Origin: Litoreibacter janthinus
GTDB lineage: Bacteria; Pseudomonadota; Alphaproteobacteria; Rhodobacterales; Rhodobacteraceae
DNA length: 64,000 nt
NCBI RefSeq assembly: GCF_900111945.1
Contig: NZ_FOYO01000001.1
Location: 999,751-1,063,750, forward strand
Reading direction: 5' to 3'
Shown: positions 25,441 through 34,087 of the stretch, piece after piece
Layout: every line of letters starts with the position of its first letter
Position numbering within the stretch: the stretch's first letter is position 1
Position numbers and translations under genes: made by a program
The notes under the pieces: generated by a model
Told to the model about the DNA's origin: nothing
The model's input: the letters and a program-made list of their open reading frames with translations, nothing else
The model's database searches: none

Positions 25441-28226
25441 TGGGTTTTGGCAAGGGCTGCCATCTTCACCTGATTGACGGCTCCGCCTTTATCTTCCGCG
25501 CCTACCATGCTTTGCCACCGCTGACGCGCAAATCCGACGGGTTACCGATTGGGGCGGTGTCGGGCTTCTGCAACATGTTGCAGCGCTATGTTGACGGCAA
25601 TACCGGCCCCGACGCCCCGACCCACGTCGCGGTGATCTTCGACAAGGGCAGCCACACGTTCCGCAACGACATGTATGACCTCTACAAAGCCAACCGCGAG
25701 GCTTTGCCAGAGGATTTGCGCCCGCAAATGCCGCTCACCCGTGAGGCGACGATCGCTTTCAACATCGCCTGCGAAGAGATGGAAGGCTATGAGGCTGACG
25801 ACATTATCGCGACGCTGGCAGTTCAGGCCCGCGAATTGGGCGGTCGTTGCACGATCATCTCCAGCGACAAGGACTTGATGCAGCTTGTTGGTGGCGGTGT
25901 CGAGATGCTCGACGCCATGAAGAACAAGGTGATTGGAGTTGAAGGCGTTGAGGAGAAATTCGGCGTCGGCCCCAACCGCGTGGTCGATGTGCAAGCGCTC
26001 GCCGGCGACAGCGTTGACAACGTGCCGGGTGCGCCGGGCATCGGGGTCAAAACCGCCGCCCTGTTGATCAACGAATACGGCACGTTGGAAGAACTGCTCG
26101 ACCGCGCCGAAGAGATCAAGCAGCCCAAACGCCGCCAAGTCCTGATCGAGCATCGCGCGCAGATCGAACTGTCCAAACGCTTGGTGCAGTTGGATGAAAA
26201 TACGCCGCTGACCTTCTCGATCGACGATCTCGAGGTGCGCGACCCCGATCCTGACAAACTGCTCGAATTCCTCGCGAAGATGGAATTCCGCACGCTGTCC
26301 AAACGGATTGCCGACAAGCTGGGCGCCGAGGCACCTGTGATCGAAGACACGGCTCCGCCCGCCGCCGACGCACCGGAAATGCCGGAGATGAAGGATGCAA
26401 CCTACGAGACGGTGCGCACCGCGTCCGAGCTGCAAAATTGGATCGATCTTGCCTATGAGCACGGCCATGTCGCCGTGGACACGGAAACCACCGGTCTGAA
26501 CGAAATGATCGTTGATCTGGTTGGCATCTCACTTTGTGTGAACGCGGGGCACGCCTGCTATATACCGCTGGCCCATAAAGACGGCAGCGACGATTTGTTC
26601 GGCTCCGACGCGCCCGCCGAGGGGCAAATGCCGCTGCAAGAGGCGCTCGATCTGCTGAAGCCAATGCTGGAGGATGAAAGCATCCTCAAGATCGGCCAGA
26701 ACATGAAATACGACGCCAAGATTTTCCACCGCTACGGGGTGGATTTGGCCCCTTTCGACGACACAATGTTGATCAGCTACGCGCAGCATGCGGGCTTGCA
26801 CAATCACGGCATGGATGCGCTGTCCGAACGCTATCTGGGTCACACGCCGATCCCGATCAAATCGCTGCTGGGCACTGGCAAAAGCCAGATCACCTTTGAC
26901 CGCGTACCAATTGACGAGGCCACGCCCTACGCCGCCGAAGACGCCGACATTACCTTGCGCCTGTGGCAAATTCTGAAGCCGCAACTTCACCAGAAAGGCG
27001 TCGCGACGGTTTACGAAACGCTTGAACGCCCACTGGTCCCCGTGCTGGCCCAGATGGAGCGTCACGGCATCAAAGTCGACCGCGATACCCTCAGCCGCAT
27101 GTCCAACGCCTTCGCGCAGAAGATGGCGGGGCTCGAGGCTGAAATTCATGAGCTGGCAGGGCAGGACTTCAACGTCGGCTCCCCCAAGCAGTTGGGCGAA
27201 ATCCTGTTCGACAAGCTGGAGCTTCCAGGCGGCAAGAAGGGCAAGACCGGGGCTTACTCCACCGGCGTCGATATCCTTGAAGACCTCGCGACAGAGCACG
27301 AGCTGCCCGGCAAAGTTCTGGACTGGCGGCAGCTCAGCAAGCTGAAGTCCACCTACACCGATGCGCTGCAAACCCACATCAACGCCGACACGGGGCGGGT
27401 GCACACCAGTTATTCCATCGTGGGGGCCAACACAGGGCGCTTGTCGTCGTCGGATCCGAACCTGCAAAACATTCCCGTCCGGTCCGAGGAAGGCCGCCGC
27501 ATTCGCGAGGCGTTCGTCGCCGAACAGGGCAATGTGCTGGTCAGCTTGGACTATTCCCAGATCGAGCTGCGCATCCTCGCCCACGTCGCGGGCATCGACG
27601 CGCTGAAGCAGGCCTTCCGCGATGGTCACGATATCCACGCCATGACCGCGTCAGAGATGTTCGACGTGCCTCTGGATGAAATGACGCCAGATGTGCGCCG
27701 CAAGGCCAAGGCGATCAACTTCGGCGTAATCTACGGCATCTCCGGCTTTGGGCTTGCGCGTAACCTGCGCATCCCTCGGGCCGAGGCACAGGGGTTCATC
27801 GACCGCTACTTCGAACGCTTCCCAGGCATCCGCACATACATGGACGAGACCATCCAGTTCGCCAAAGACCATGGCTACGTGCAGACGCTGTTCGGGCGCA
27901 AGATTAACACGCCCGAGATCAACGCCAAAGGCCCCGGTGCGGGCTTCGCCAAACGCGCCGCGATCAACGCGCCGATCCAGGGCACCGCAGCCGACGTCAT
28001 CCGCCGCGCCATGATCCGAATGCCAGATGCGATCAAGGATTTGCCTTGCAAGATGTTGCTTCAGGTCCATGACGAACTGATCTTCGAGGTGCCGGAAGGT
28101 TCCGTCGATCAAACCATCGAGGTGGTGCGCGACGTGATGGAAAACGCCTCCGATCCGGCGGTGAAATTCGATGTGCCATTGGTGGTGGATGCGGGGCAGG
28201 GCGCAAATTGGGCAGAGGCTCATTGA
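25440..28226 (+). CDS. polA: DNA polymerase I
   Basis: A 928-residue full-length Pol I. The 5'-3' exonuclease/FEN domain lies at residues 1-290 (LIDGSAFIFRAYHA, EGYEADDIIATLA, ISSDKDLMQLV, GDSVDNVPG). The 3'-5' proofreading domain at about 320-530 has intact acidic residues (VAVDTETTGLNEM, AEDADIT). The polymerase domain has motif A LDYSQIELRILAH, motif B RRKAKAINFGVIYG and motif C QVHDELIFEVP. It starts with GTG overlapping the preceding stop. It performs Okazaki-fragment maturation and repair synthesis. Confidence 0.96.
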   Translation: MGFGKGCHLHLIDGSAFIFRAYHALPPLTRKSDGLPIGAVSGFCNMLQRYVDGNTGPDAPTHVAVIFDKGSHTFRNDMYDLYKANREALPEDLRPQMPLTREATIAFNIACEEMEGYEADDIIATLAVQARELGGRCTIISSDKDLMQLVGGGVEMLDAMKNKVIGVEGVEEKFGVGPNRVVDVQALAGDSVDNVPGAPGIGVKTAALLINEYGTLEELLDRAEEIKQPKRRQVLIEHRAQIELSKRLVQLDENTPLTFSIDDLEVRDPDPDKLLEFLAKMEFRTLSKRIADKLGAEAPVIEDTAPPAADAPEMPEMKDATYETVRTASELQNWIDLAYEHGHVAVDTETTGLNEMIVDLVGISLCVNAGHACYIPLAHKDGSDDLFGSDAPAEGQMPLQEALDLLKPMLEDESILKIGQNMKYDAKIFHRYGVDLAPFDDTMLISYAQHAGLHNHGMDALSERYLGHTPIPIKSLLGTGKSQITFDRVPIDEATPYAAEDADITLRLWQILKPQLHQKGVATVYETLERPLVPVLAQMERHGIKVDRDTLSRMSNAFAQKMAGLEAEIHELAGQDFNVGSPKQLGEILFDKLELPGGKKGKTGAYSTGVDILEDLATEHELPGKVLDWRQLSKLKSTYTDALQTHINADTGRVHTSYSIVGANTGRLSSSDPNLQNIPVRSEEGRRIREAFVAEQGNVLVSLDYSQIELRILAHVAGIDALKQAFRDGHDIHAMTASEMFDVPLDEMTPDVRRKAKAINFGVIYGISGFGLARNLRIPRAEAQGFIDRYFERFPGIRTYMDETIQFAKDHGYVQTLFGRKINTPEINAKGPGAGFAKRAAINAPIQGTAADVIRRAMIRMPDAIKDLPCKMLLQVHDELIFEVPEGSVDQTIEVVRDVMENASDPAVKFDVPLVVDAGQGANWAEAH

Positions 28227-28732
28227 GCCAGCTTTCAGGCATATCATTACGGCCTGAACGCCCCGACGACACCCAAACCATCCGCACCCTGACGGAAGAT
28301 GCATTTCGCCCCAAAGCGTTCAGCGACGGAACAGAAGGGGCATTGATCGAAGCATTGCGCAAAGCATCTGCTTTGACGATTTCGACCGTCGCCGTGGAGC
28401 GCGGAGAGATTGTAGGGCATGTCGCCTTCTCCCCCGCGACCGTGGGACAGCTTACGGATTGGTTTGCTCTTGGCCCGATTGCCGTGCGCCCAGACCGTCA
28501 GCGGTGCGGAATTGGCAGCCTGCTCATTCAGGATGGCATTGACCGCTTGCGGCGCGACGGGGCACAAGGCTGCGTCCTGGAGGGGGACCCAAACTACTAC
28601 AGCCGTTTCGGCTTCGTTACGGATGCAGGGCTGACCTATGGCGGCGAATTTAGTCGCTTTATCCAAGTCGTCCGCTTTTCAGGGCCCGGTCCGGCAGGTG
28701 AGGTTCGGTTTCACCCTGCTTTCAGTGCATGA
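28223..28732 (+). CDS. GNAT-family N-acetyltransferase (YhbS-like)
   Basis: A 169-residue acetyltransferase with the acetyl-CoA-binding motif A LGPIAVRPDRQRCGIGSLLIQDGI and the downstream GDPNYYSRFGF signature of YhbS-type proteins. The likely start is TTG at 28223, which overlaps the polA stop (TTGA); a TTG at 28208 is the alternative. The acceptor is unknown. Confidence 0.83.
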   Translation: MSQLSGISLRPERPDDTQTIRTLTEDAFRPKAFSDGTEGALIEALRKASALTISTVAVERGEIVGHVAFSPATVGQLTDWFALGPIAVRPDRQRCGIGSLLIQDGIDRLRRDGAQGCVLEGDPNYYSRFGFVTDAGLTYGGEFSRFIQVVRFSGPGPAGEVRFHPAFSA

Positions 28733-28830
28733 TGCGCAGCAGGGCTGACGATCCTGTTCGATCCGCGAGGGCCGTCTAAGCAACCGCTCACCGGCGACAC
28801 ACGACATGCAAAAAAGCGGCAGCGTTGCCG

Positions 28831-29310
28831 TCAGCAGTCTGGGAACATGACCGCGACGACGGATGCTGCGGGCAACAGGCCGCCCACGTCGCGCGAGAGT
28901 TCGTCGAAGGCATGGCCAAGGAGTTCGCCAGTCTCGAAGTCGAATCTGTAGCGCTCGTACATGATCGCGGACGTCGGGCCGCCAAAAATCAACTCGGTGC
29001 TGAGGACCACAGTGGTCTCGTCACAATGTATCACCTCTTCAACAGAGCTCAGGTAGGGCAGTTTGCCAGCCTCCAGTTCGAAGGTGCTTTCATGTCGCCA
29101 CCGACCATCCGCGGGGGCAAGAACGATCAGGCCAGTGTTTTCATCCTCGGTTTCGCGAAGTTCAGATGTCCAGTCGGGCGTCGTCAGCCTGAAAAAGGGT
29201 CGACCCTCATCAGGTTCCACCCAGCTACGCGTCGAAAGAATGGTCACCGTTTCGGCAGCCAATGGCAGGCCGCTCAAAAGGGTCAATGTGAGAGCGATCG
29301 TTCGGAGCAT
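28831..29310 (-). CDS. Exported protein of unknown function, possible immunity protein
   Basis: A 159-residue protein with a clear Sec signal peptide (MLRTIALTLTLLSGLPLAAE). The mature part is beta-rich (TILSTRSWVEPDEGRPFFRL, FELEAGKLPYLSSVEEV) and ends with a C-terminal Cys. I recognise no family. It starts 8 bases after the GH19 muramidase gene and is the last gene of the 31008-28831 group. Its periplasmic destination next to a peptidoglycan hydrolase suggests an immunity protein against that enzyme; this is inference from position only. Confidence 0.65.
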   Translation of the reverse strand: MLRTIALTLTLLSGLPLAAETVTILSTRSWVEPDEGRPFFRLTTPDWTSELRETEDENTGLIVLAPADGRWRHESTFELEAGKLPYLSSVEEVIHCDETTVVLSTELIFGGPTSAIMYERYRFDFETGELLGHAFDELSRDVGGLLPAASVVAVMFPDC

Positions 29311-29318
29311 AACCTGTC

Positions 29319-30254
29319 CTATTGCTGGTTGCCTCTGGGGTTGCGCGCCAGCCTGTTGCTGTCGATGAGCGTGCGGTTGAAGCAGATCTTCTTGTAAGTT
29401 TCCGCGTCAAGCACGGCACGCATATTGTTATAGCGGTTGGTGAAGCCCACGTCGCCATCCCAGCGGTTCACGACTGTGGAAATGGCGTCGGCGGTCGCGC
29501 GAGACCCGCCGCGGTCGGCCGTCTGCCCCAAATTGTGTGACACCCAAAAGTAGATGCCAGACCGCACTGCATATTTCGGATCGGTTAGCAGCAAGTCGGG
29601 ATTGGCCTCGAAATCTACTGTTTGGCCCCAAAGCCGCGCGTGACCGGTGGTGAAGTCGGCATAGTTGGCGCGCCCAGTCAGCTGCTTGATCCCGCGACCG
29701 CGATAGCGCCAGCCATCGCCCGAGGCGATATCGCCATTGCCGATGCGATTTGCGTAGGCGTGGTTGGCAATGGCTTCCTGATCGGCGGCATGGGCACTGC
29801 TGCGCCCGTGCAAATCCGCCATGGCGGGATTATTGCCATAATAGCTGAACTTGGCCTTAAGGACTGCCACGCGGTAGTTGAGGTTCTCGGATTTCAGGAT
29901 CCGTCCCGCCGTCTCTTGGCGGCATTGGCCATGGAAATGGGCCAAACGGAATTCGCTGTCGAGCTGACCAAACCCGATAGCCCAGTTCAACTCCTTCGCG
30001 GCCACTTCCAACTCGCTGGCAGCCGCGCGGTCAAACACCGTCCCAACCATTGCCGCCGTGATGACTTCGCAAGTTTCGCAATTTCCGGTGGGGCAGTCGG
30101 CGTCGGCATTGGATGCAGCGCCCGCTGCGTCGGCCGGGCGCGCGGTCGGGCGTAGCGATTGCGAGGGCGCTTGTTCAGTAGGCCCCAGATCGGCAGGCCG
30201 TGCTTGCGGTCTCGGGATGGTCGTCACCGGAGCAGGAATGGCGTGTTCAGTCAT
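29319..30254 (-). CDS. Glycoside hydrolase family 19 (chitinase/lysozyme-like) protein, effector candidate
   Basis: A 311-residue protein. The first 70 residues are Pro/Ala-rich with a Cys cluster (CPTGNCETC) and contain no signal peptide. The rest (about 75-290) is a GH19 domain with HFHGQCRQETAG (candidate catalytic Glu), GDGWRYRGRGIKQLTGRANY and NRWDGDVGFTNR. GH19 domains cleave chitin or peptidoglycan. The lack of a secretion signal, an overlapping upstream adaptor-like gene and a downstream exported protein fit a type VI secretion-type antibacterial effector better than a metabolic chitinase. Confidence 0.8.
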   Translation of the reverse strand: MTEHAIPAPVTTIPRPQARPADLGPTEQAPSQSLRPTARPADAAGAASNADADCPTGNCETCEVITAAMVGTVFDRAAASELEVAAKELNWAIGFGQLDSEFRLAHFHGQCRQETAGRILKSENLNYRVAVLKAKFSYYGNNPAMADLHGRSSAHAADQEAIANHAYANRIGNGDIASGDGWRYRGRGIKQLTGRANYADFTTGHARLWGQTVDFEANPDLLLTDPKYAVRSGIYFWVSHNLGQTADRGGSRATADAISTVVNRWDGDVGFTNRYNNMRAVLDAETYKKICFNRTLIDSNRLARNPRGNQQ

Positions 30255-31008
30255 GCTGCTCTCCGGTCTGGATCAGGCGGTCGAGGTGACCCTGCAAAGC
30301 AACACGCATGACGTCTCGCCGCTCGTTCAAAGGTTTGTCCGTTTGCAGTGCCACATGGCCCCATTGGTAGAGAGGATCGCTGTCCCAAACGTGCCCGAAC
30401 TGGACACTAAGCGCGAGGAAAGCCGTCGCGTCGCAAGCCTGCCCACCAGCGCTGATGACAGCGTTGTAAGGGCGCTCGCCAAAGGCGCGGAACTGCGGTC
30501 CTGTGACGTCCGAAAGGCTGTTCGGCCAGCACTGCGACACCAGCTCGTGGATCGTGCCGAAGCGCGGCGTGTCGGGGCAGGTCGCGTAGATATGTGACAG
30601 CGCGGCGCGCGTTGTCTGCACGCTGCGCAAGTCCGTGTCGCGCGCCTCCTGTATCTCGTCCACAAGTTCGAGCAGGAGATCAAGACCGACGTCCCCGATC
30701 AGCTTGCCATTCGCGCGCCGCACTCCAAGTGCGTCAATGCGACCTGCGAACAACGGGTTGTCGCAAAACGCCTGCCCAAGAAACATTCGTGCGGTCAGAA
30801 ACTTCAGATGATCGCGCACGGTCGTCAGGCCTTGGTTAACCCCGTCGTCATAGGTGATGCGGGCCACGGTCCGTCTTGTGATATCGTCCAAATGGCAGCA
30901 AAGCGGCGCAAAATGTTCAGCCATGAAGGCGCTCGCCTGAGCGAGATATTTGTCTAATTGTTGCGCCTCAAGAGTTCGAAGCGCCTGATTTGGTAGAATA
31001 AAATTCAT
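30247..31008 (-). CDS. Adaptor-like protein upstream of the GH19 gene, unknown family
   Basis: A 253-residue mostly helical protein without signal peptide. Two internal segments look alike: GLTTVRDHLKFLTARMFLGQ followed by a DNPLF-type end (about residues 60-90), and YNAVISAGG...ATAFLALSVQFG...DSDPLYQW (about 180-220). The pattern (YGl..e.....F..l.f.lG..F..DP...W) resembles the tail of DUF4123-type effector adaptors. It overlaps the GH19 start by 8 bases. I infer an adaptor or chaperone that loads the muramidase, but the family is not certain. Confidence 0.6.
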   Translation of the reverse strand: MNFILPNQALRTLEAQQLDKYLAQASAFMAEHFAPLCCHLDDITRRTVARITYDDGVNQGLTTVRDHLKFLTARMFLGQAFCDNPLFAGRIDALGVRRANGKLIGDVGLDLLLELVDEIQEARDTDLRSVQTTRAALSHIYATCPDTPRFGTIHELVSQCWPNSLSDVTGPQFRAFGERPYNAVISAGGQACDATAFLALSVQFGHVWDSDPLYQWGHVALQTDKPLNERRDVMRVALQGHLDRLIQTGEQHD

Positions 31009-31086
31009 GGCTTAGACCGCCTTTAAATGACGGAAGTCTAGGGCAGCTCGTTGGGTTGCACAATCGGGAATACCGAACGCGCGGCT

Positions 31087-31365
31087 TCAGTTCTGAGCCT
31101 GCGATGGCGTCGATCGCTGAGCCGCGACGGGCACGGCTACCGGACATTTGCACCCGCGATACACCGTTTTGCGCACCAGCGGGCCAATGCTTGCCAGCAC
31201 AATAAAGGCAGCGGGCCACGCAAAGATCCATGAACCCGACCAAACATGCATGAACGCCCCCGAGGCACCGACCATTCTAAAGGTCGCGACACCGCACACG
31301 AGCGCGGACATCAATGCCGAAGTGACGGCGCTAAACAACACATGTGCTAGCAATAAACGGGTCAT
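31087..31365 (-). CDS. DUF2798 family small membrane protein
   Basis: A 92-residue protein with two transmembrane helices. The family pattern is LMSALVCGVATFRMVG in the first helix and WIFAWPAAFIVLASIGPLVRK in the second, followed by a Cys-containing basic tail. The start at 31365 (MTRLLLAHVLF) removes a non-conserved 12-residue extension. The function of DUF2798 proteins is not known. Neighbours give no clue. Confidence 0.7.
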   Translation of the reverse strand: MTRLLLAHVLFSAVTSALMSALVCGVATFRMVGASGAFMHVWSGSWIFAWPAAFIVLASIGPLVRKTVYRGCKCPVAVPVAAQRSTPSQAQN

Positions 31366-31523
31366 GAAGCAGCTTTCAGCAGGGTTGAATGTCCGGCGCA
31401 CGCTACGCCCAACGCAAAAGCGGAAATAGAGCGCAAGCGCACAGCAAGGGTGCGCCTGTGCATGTCACGACGCGTATGCCCTTGAACTATTTGACTATGC
31501 TGCTCCTCGTCACAGGAGCGTGT

Positions 31524-32111
31524 TTAGCCCTCAAGTGCCTCTGAGCGGATGATCGGGAAAAATTTGCCGCCCGACCAGACACCGAACCACTCGTTCCGGT
31601 GGACGCCCAGATCAACCAGTCTGTAGAAGCTCTTGCGGTCGATCAGCGCCTCCAGATTGCGCCGCACCAGCACATAGGGGCTAGGCTCCCCGTCGGCATC
31701 ATAGGCCACGCGGATCGGGTGTTCCGGTCCAGCAACAAATTGGTCACCAACATGGGTCTCGAACGTCAGGTTTTGATCTTCCCCGTCGCCCGCCACGTCG
31801 AAATCAATCGCGACGAAAGGCGCGTCATCCACGATTATCCCGACTTTTTCGACGGGGGTCACAAGGAAGTAGTCGTCCCCGTCCTTGCGGATGATGGACG
31901 AGAACAGTTTCACCAATCCGGCCCGCCCGATGGGCGTTCCCAAATAGAACCACGTCCCGTCGCGCGCGATGCGCATATCAAGATCGCCGCAGAAGGGCGG
32001 ATTCCACTTGTCGACCGGCGGCATTCCGCCTTTGGTGACCTCTTTTGCGGCAGCAGCGATGCTTTCCGCCGAGGGCACCTCAAGCTTTTGTGCGTCGGTT
32101 CCTTTTGCCAT
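31524..32111 (-). CDS. DUF1285 domain-containing protein
   Basis: A 195-residue soluble protein of the DUF1285 family, with [24 protein letters not shown] (in parts), [20 protein letters not shown] and [11 protein letters not shown] as the conserved blocks. The family has a two-domain fold of unknown function, suggested to bind small ligands. It is divergent from the MoxR gene with a 66-base AT-rich promoter region between them; this pairing recurs in Rhodobacterales as far as I know. Confidence 0.87.
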   Translation of the reverse strand: MAKGTDAQKLEVPSAESIAAAAKEVTKGGMPPVDKWNPPFCGDLDMRIARDGTWFYLGTPIGRAGLVKLFSSIIRKDGDDYFLVTPVEKVGIIVDDAPFVAIDFDVAGDGEDQNLTFETHVGDQFVAGPEHPIRVAYDADGEPSPYVLVRRNLEALIDRKSFYRLVDLGVHRNEWFGVWSGGKFFPIIRSEALEG

Positions 32112-32177
32112 TCTCTTATTCCGCCATATCTGCCTTTATATAGATATTAAGTATAGCCGCCCCGAGGGAGTTGTCAC

Positions 32178-33185
32178 ATGGCCGACGCGCAAGACCTGGT
32201 AAAAGATATTGAAGCCCTATCGGAAAAGCTGAATTCCGCCCGCGCCAGTATCGGCCAGCAAATTATCGGCCAGCAAGATGTGGTAGACCTTTCACTCGTC
32301 GCCATGCTGTCCGGCGGCCATGCGCTGTTGATGGGCCTTCCCGGCCTTGGAAAAACGCTTCTGGTGGACACGTTGTCTACCGTGATGGGCCTCAGTTCCA
32401 ACCGTGTTCAGTTTACGCCCGACCTTATGCCTGCCGACATCATCGGCTCTGAAGTGCTGGAAACCGCAGACGATGGCAGCCGCGCCTTCCGCTACATCGA
32501 AGGGCCGATTTTTGCGCAGCTTTTGATGGCGGACGAGATCAACCGCGCTTCACCTCGGACCCAATCGGCGCTTTTGCAGGCGATGCAGGAACGCTCTGTC
32601 ACCGTCGCAGGCACTGATCACGCCTTGCCCGCGCCGTTCCATGTGCTGGCCACTCAAAACCCGCTGGAACAGGAAGGCACCTACCCGCTGCCCGAAGCCC
32701 AACTTGACCGCTTCTTGTTGCAAATCAACGTTGACTACCCCGACCGTGATACCGAGCGTGACATCCTGCTCGCCACCACCGGCACCGCCTCTGCCAGATC
32801 GACGGAAGTGTTTACTGCCGCCGAGTTGATCGCCGCCCAAACGTTGGTGCGCCGGATGCCCGTGGGGGATGCGGTTGTCGAACACATCCTTGATCTGGTC
32901 CGCGCGTGCCGCCCTGACGAAGTCGAGGCAACCAATCTGGTGCGCGAAACCGTGGCTTGGGGCCCGGGGCCGCGCGCTGCACAGGCGCTGATGCTCACAG
33001 TTCGTGCACGTGCGTTGCTCCAAGGCCGCCTTGCCCCATCGTCCGAGGATGTGCTGGCGCTCGCTGACCCGATCCTGTCGCACCGCATGGCGCTGAGCTT
33101 CGCGGCCCGCGCCGAAGGCCGCGTCTTGTCTGACGTCATCGCTGATGTGGCCGCGCAAACGGGGCAGCGGAAAGCGGCCGCGTGA
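32178..33185 (+). CDS. MoxR-type AAA+ ATPase
   Basis: A 335-residue MoxR ATPase. Walker A is GLPGLGKTLLVDTL, Walker B is MADEINRASPRTQSALLQAMQE, and sensor 1 is VLATQNPLEQEGTYPLPEAQ. MoxR ATPases act as chaperones together with VWA-domain proteins. It is the first gene of a four-gene operon with DUF58, BatA/DUF4159 and GATase-like membrane proteins; overlaps of 4 bases couple the first three. Confidence 0.93.
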   Translation: MADAQDLVKDIEALSEKLNSARASIGQQIIGQQDVVDLSLVAMLSGGHALLMGLPGLGKTLLVDTLSTVMGLSSNRVQFTPDLMPADIIGSEVLETADDGSRAFRYIEGPIFAQLLMADEINRASPRTQSALLQAMQERSVTVAGTDHALPAPFHVLATQNPLEQEGTYPLPEAQLDRFLLQINVDYPDRDTERDILLATTGTASARSTEVFTAAELIAAQTLVRRMPVGDAVVEHILDLVRACRPDEVEATNLVRETVAWGPGPRAAQALMLTVRARALLQGRLAPSSEDVLALADPILSHRMALSFAARAEGRVLSDVIADVAAQTGQRKAAA

Positions 33186-34087
33186 GCCAGTCCTCCCATC
33201 ATGATCCGGCGACTTCGCCCGCCAGCCTGAGACATCGGGCCGAGGCGCATGCCACCGCCTTCCCTGCTTTGCTGGCGCAGGCGGAACATCTGGCATCGAC
33301 GGTCCTGCTGGGGGAACACGGGCGCAAACGCGCAGGGATGGGCGACGAATTCTGGCAATACCGCCCAACGCAACATGGCGACGGGCTGCGCGATATCGAC
33401 TGGCGCCGTTCCGCGCGATCCGACGCGACATTCGTGCGCCAGAAGGAATGGCAAGCCGCACAATCGGTTATGCTGTGGGTCGACGATGCGATGTCCATGT
33501 CGTTTTCTGGTGGCAAGGACCGCCCCACCAAAGGCCACCGCGCTCGCGTTATCGCAATGGCGCTGTGTGTCTTGCTGAATAAGGGCGGAGAGCGGTTCGG
33601 CCTTGCAGATCGTGGCACGCCGCCCCGCCGCGGCGAAGGACAGCTGACCCGCATTGCAGGTCATCTGATGAACGCCCAAGGCGAGGCGGAATACGGCACC
33701 CCAAATGCGCGTGTCTTGCCTGCTGGGTCGCGCGCCGTGTTCATCTCGGATTTTCTGGGCGATCCGACCAAGGTCGAGCACGCTCTGACCGCTGCCACCG
33801 ACCGTGGCGTGCGCGGCGCGCTTGTGCAAATCCTCGATCCAGATGAAGAGGCGTTTCCATATGACGGGCGCACAGTGTTCGAAAGCATGTCCGGCGCGAT
33901 CAAGTTCGAAACCCTGAAGGCCAACTCCCTACGCGACGCCTATCTGGAGCGTCTGGCGTTGCGGAAGGCGCGTTTGCAGGATCTGGCCCGCAAAACCGGC
34001 TGGCGTTACCTGTGCCACCACACCAATGATCCGGCGACCAAGGCGTTGCTCTGGCTCTACCAGTCGCTGGAACGGGGCGCGTCATGA
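33182..34087 (+). CDS. DUF58 domain-containing protein
   Basis: A 301-residue soluble protein. The DUF58 signature is RRAGMGDEFWQYRPTQHGD (approximately) followed by IDWRRSARSDATFVRQKEW. A VWA-like fold with MLWVDDAMSMSF stands where the metal-ion-dependent adhesion site would be (DxSxS changed to DDAMSMS). It starts with GTG overlapping the moxR stop and overlaps the next gene by 4 bases. It is the standard partner of MoxR. Confidence 0.9.
   Translation: MSQSSHHDPATSPASLRHRAEAHATAFPALLAQAEHLASTVLLGEHGRKRAGMGDEFWQYRPTQHGDGLRDIDWRRSARSDATFVRQKEWQAAQSVMLWVDDAMSMSFSGGKDRPTKGHRARVIAMALCVLLNKGGERFGLADRGTPPRRGEGQLTRIAGHLMNAQGEAEYGTPNARVLPAGSRAVFISDFLGDPTKVEHALTAATDRGVRGALVQILDPDEEAFPYDGRTVFESMSGAIKFETLKANSLRDAYLERLALRKARLQDLARKTGWRYLCHHTNDPATKALLWLYQSLERGAS

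Noticed and set aside
26529..27638. Long antisense frames over polA, and similar ones over fabI, lnt and the MoxR operon
   Set aside because: All lie opposite genes with strong family motifs; none shows motif, start site or conserved composition.
28831..31008. Prophage lysis cassette for the GH19 gene
   Set aside because: No holin, Rz, tail or other phage genes lie nearby, and the upstream gene looks adaptor-like; a phage origin is still possible but not supported here.
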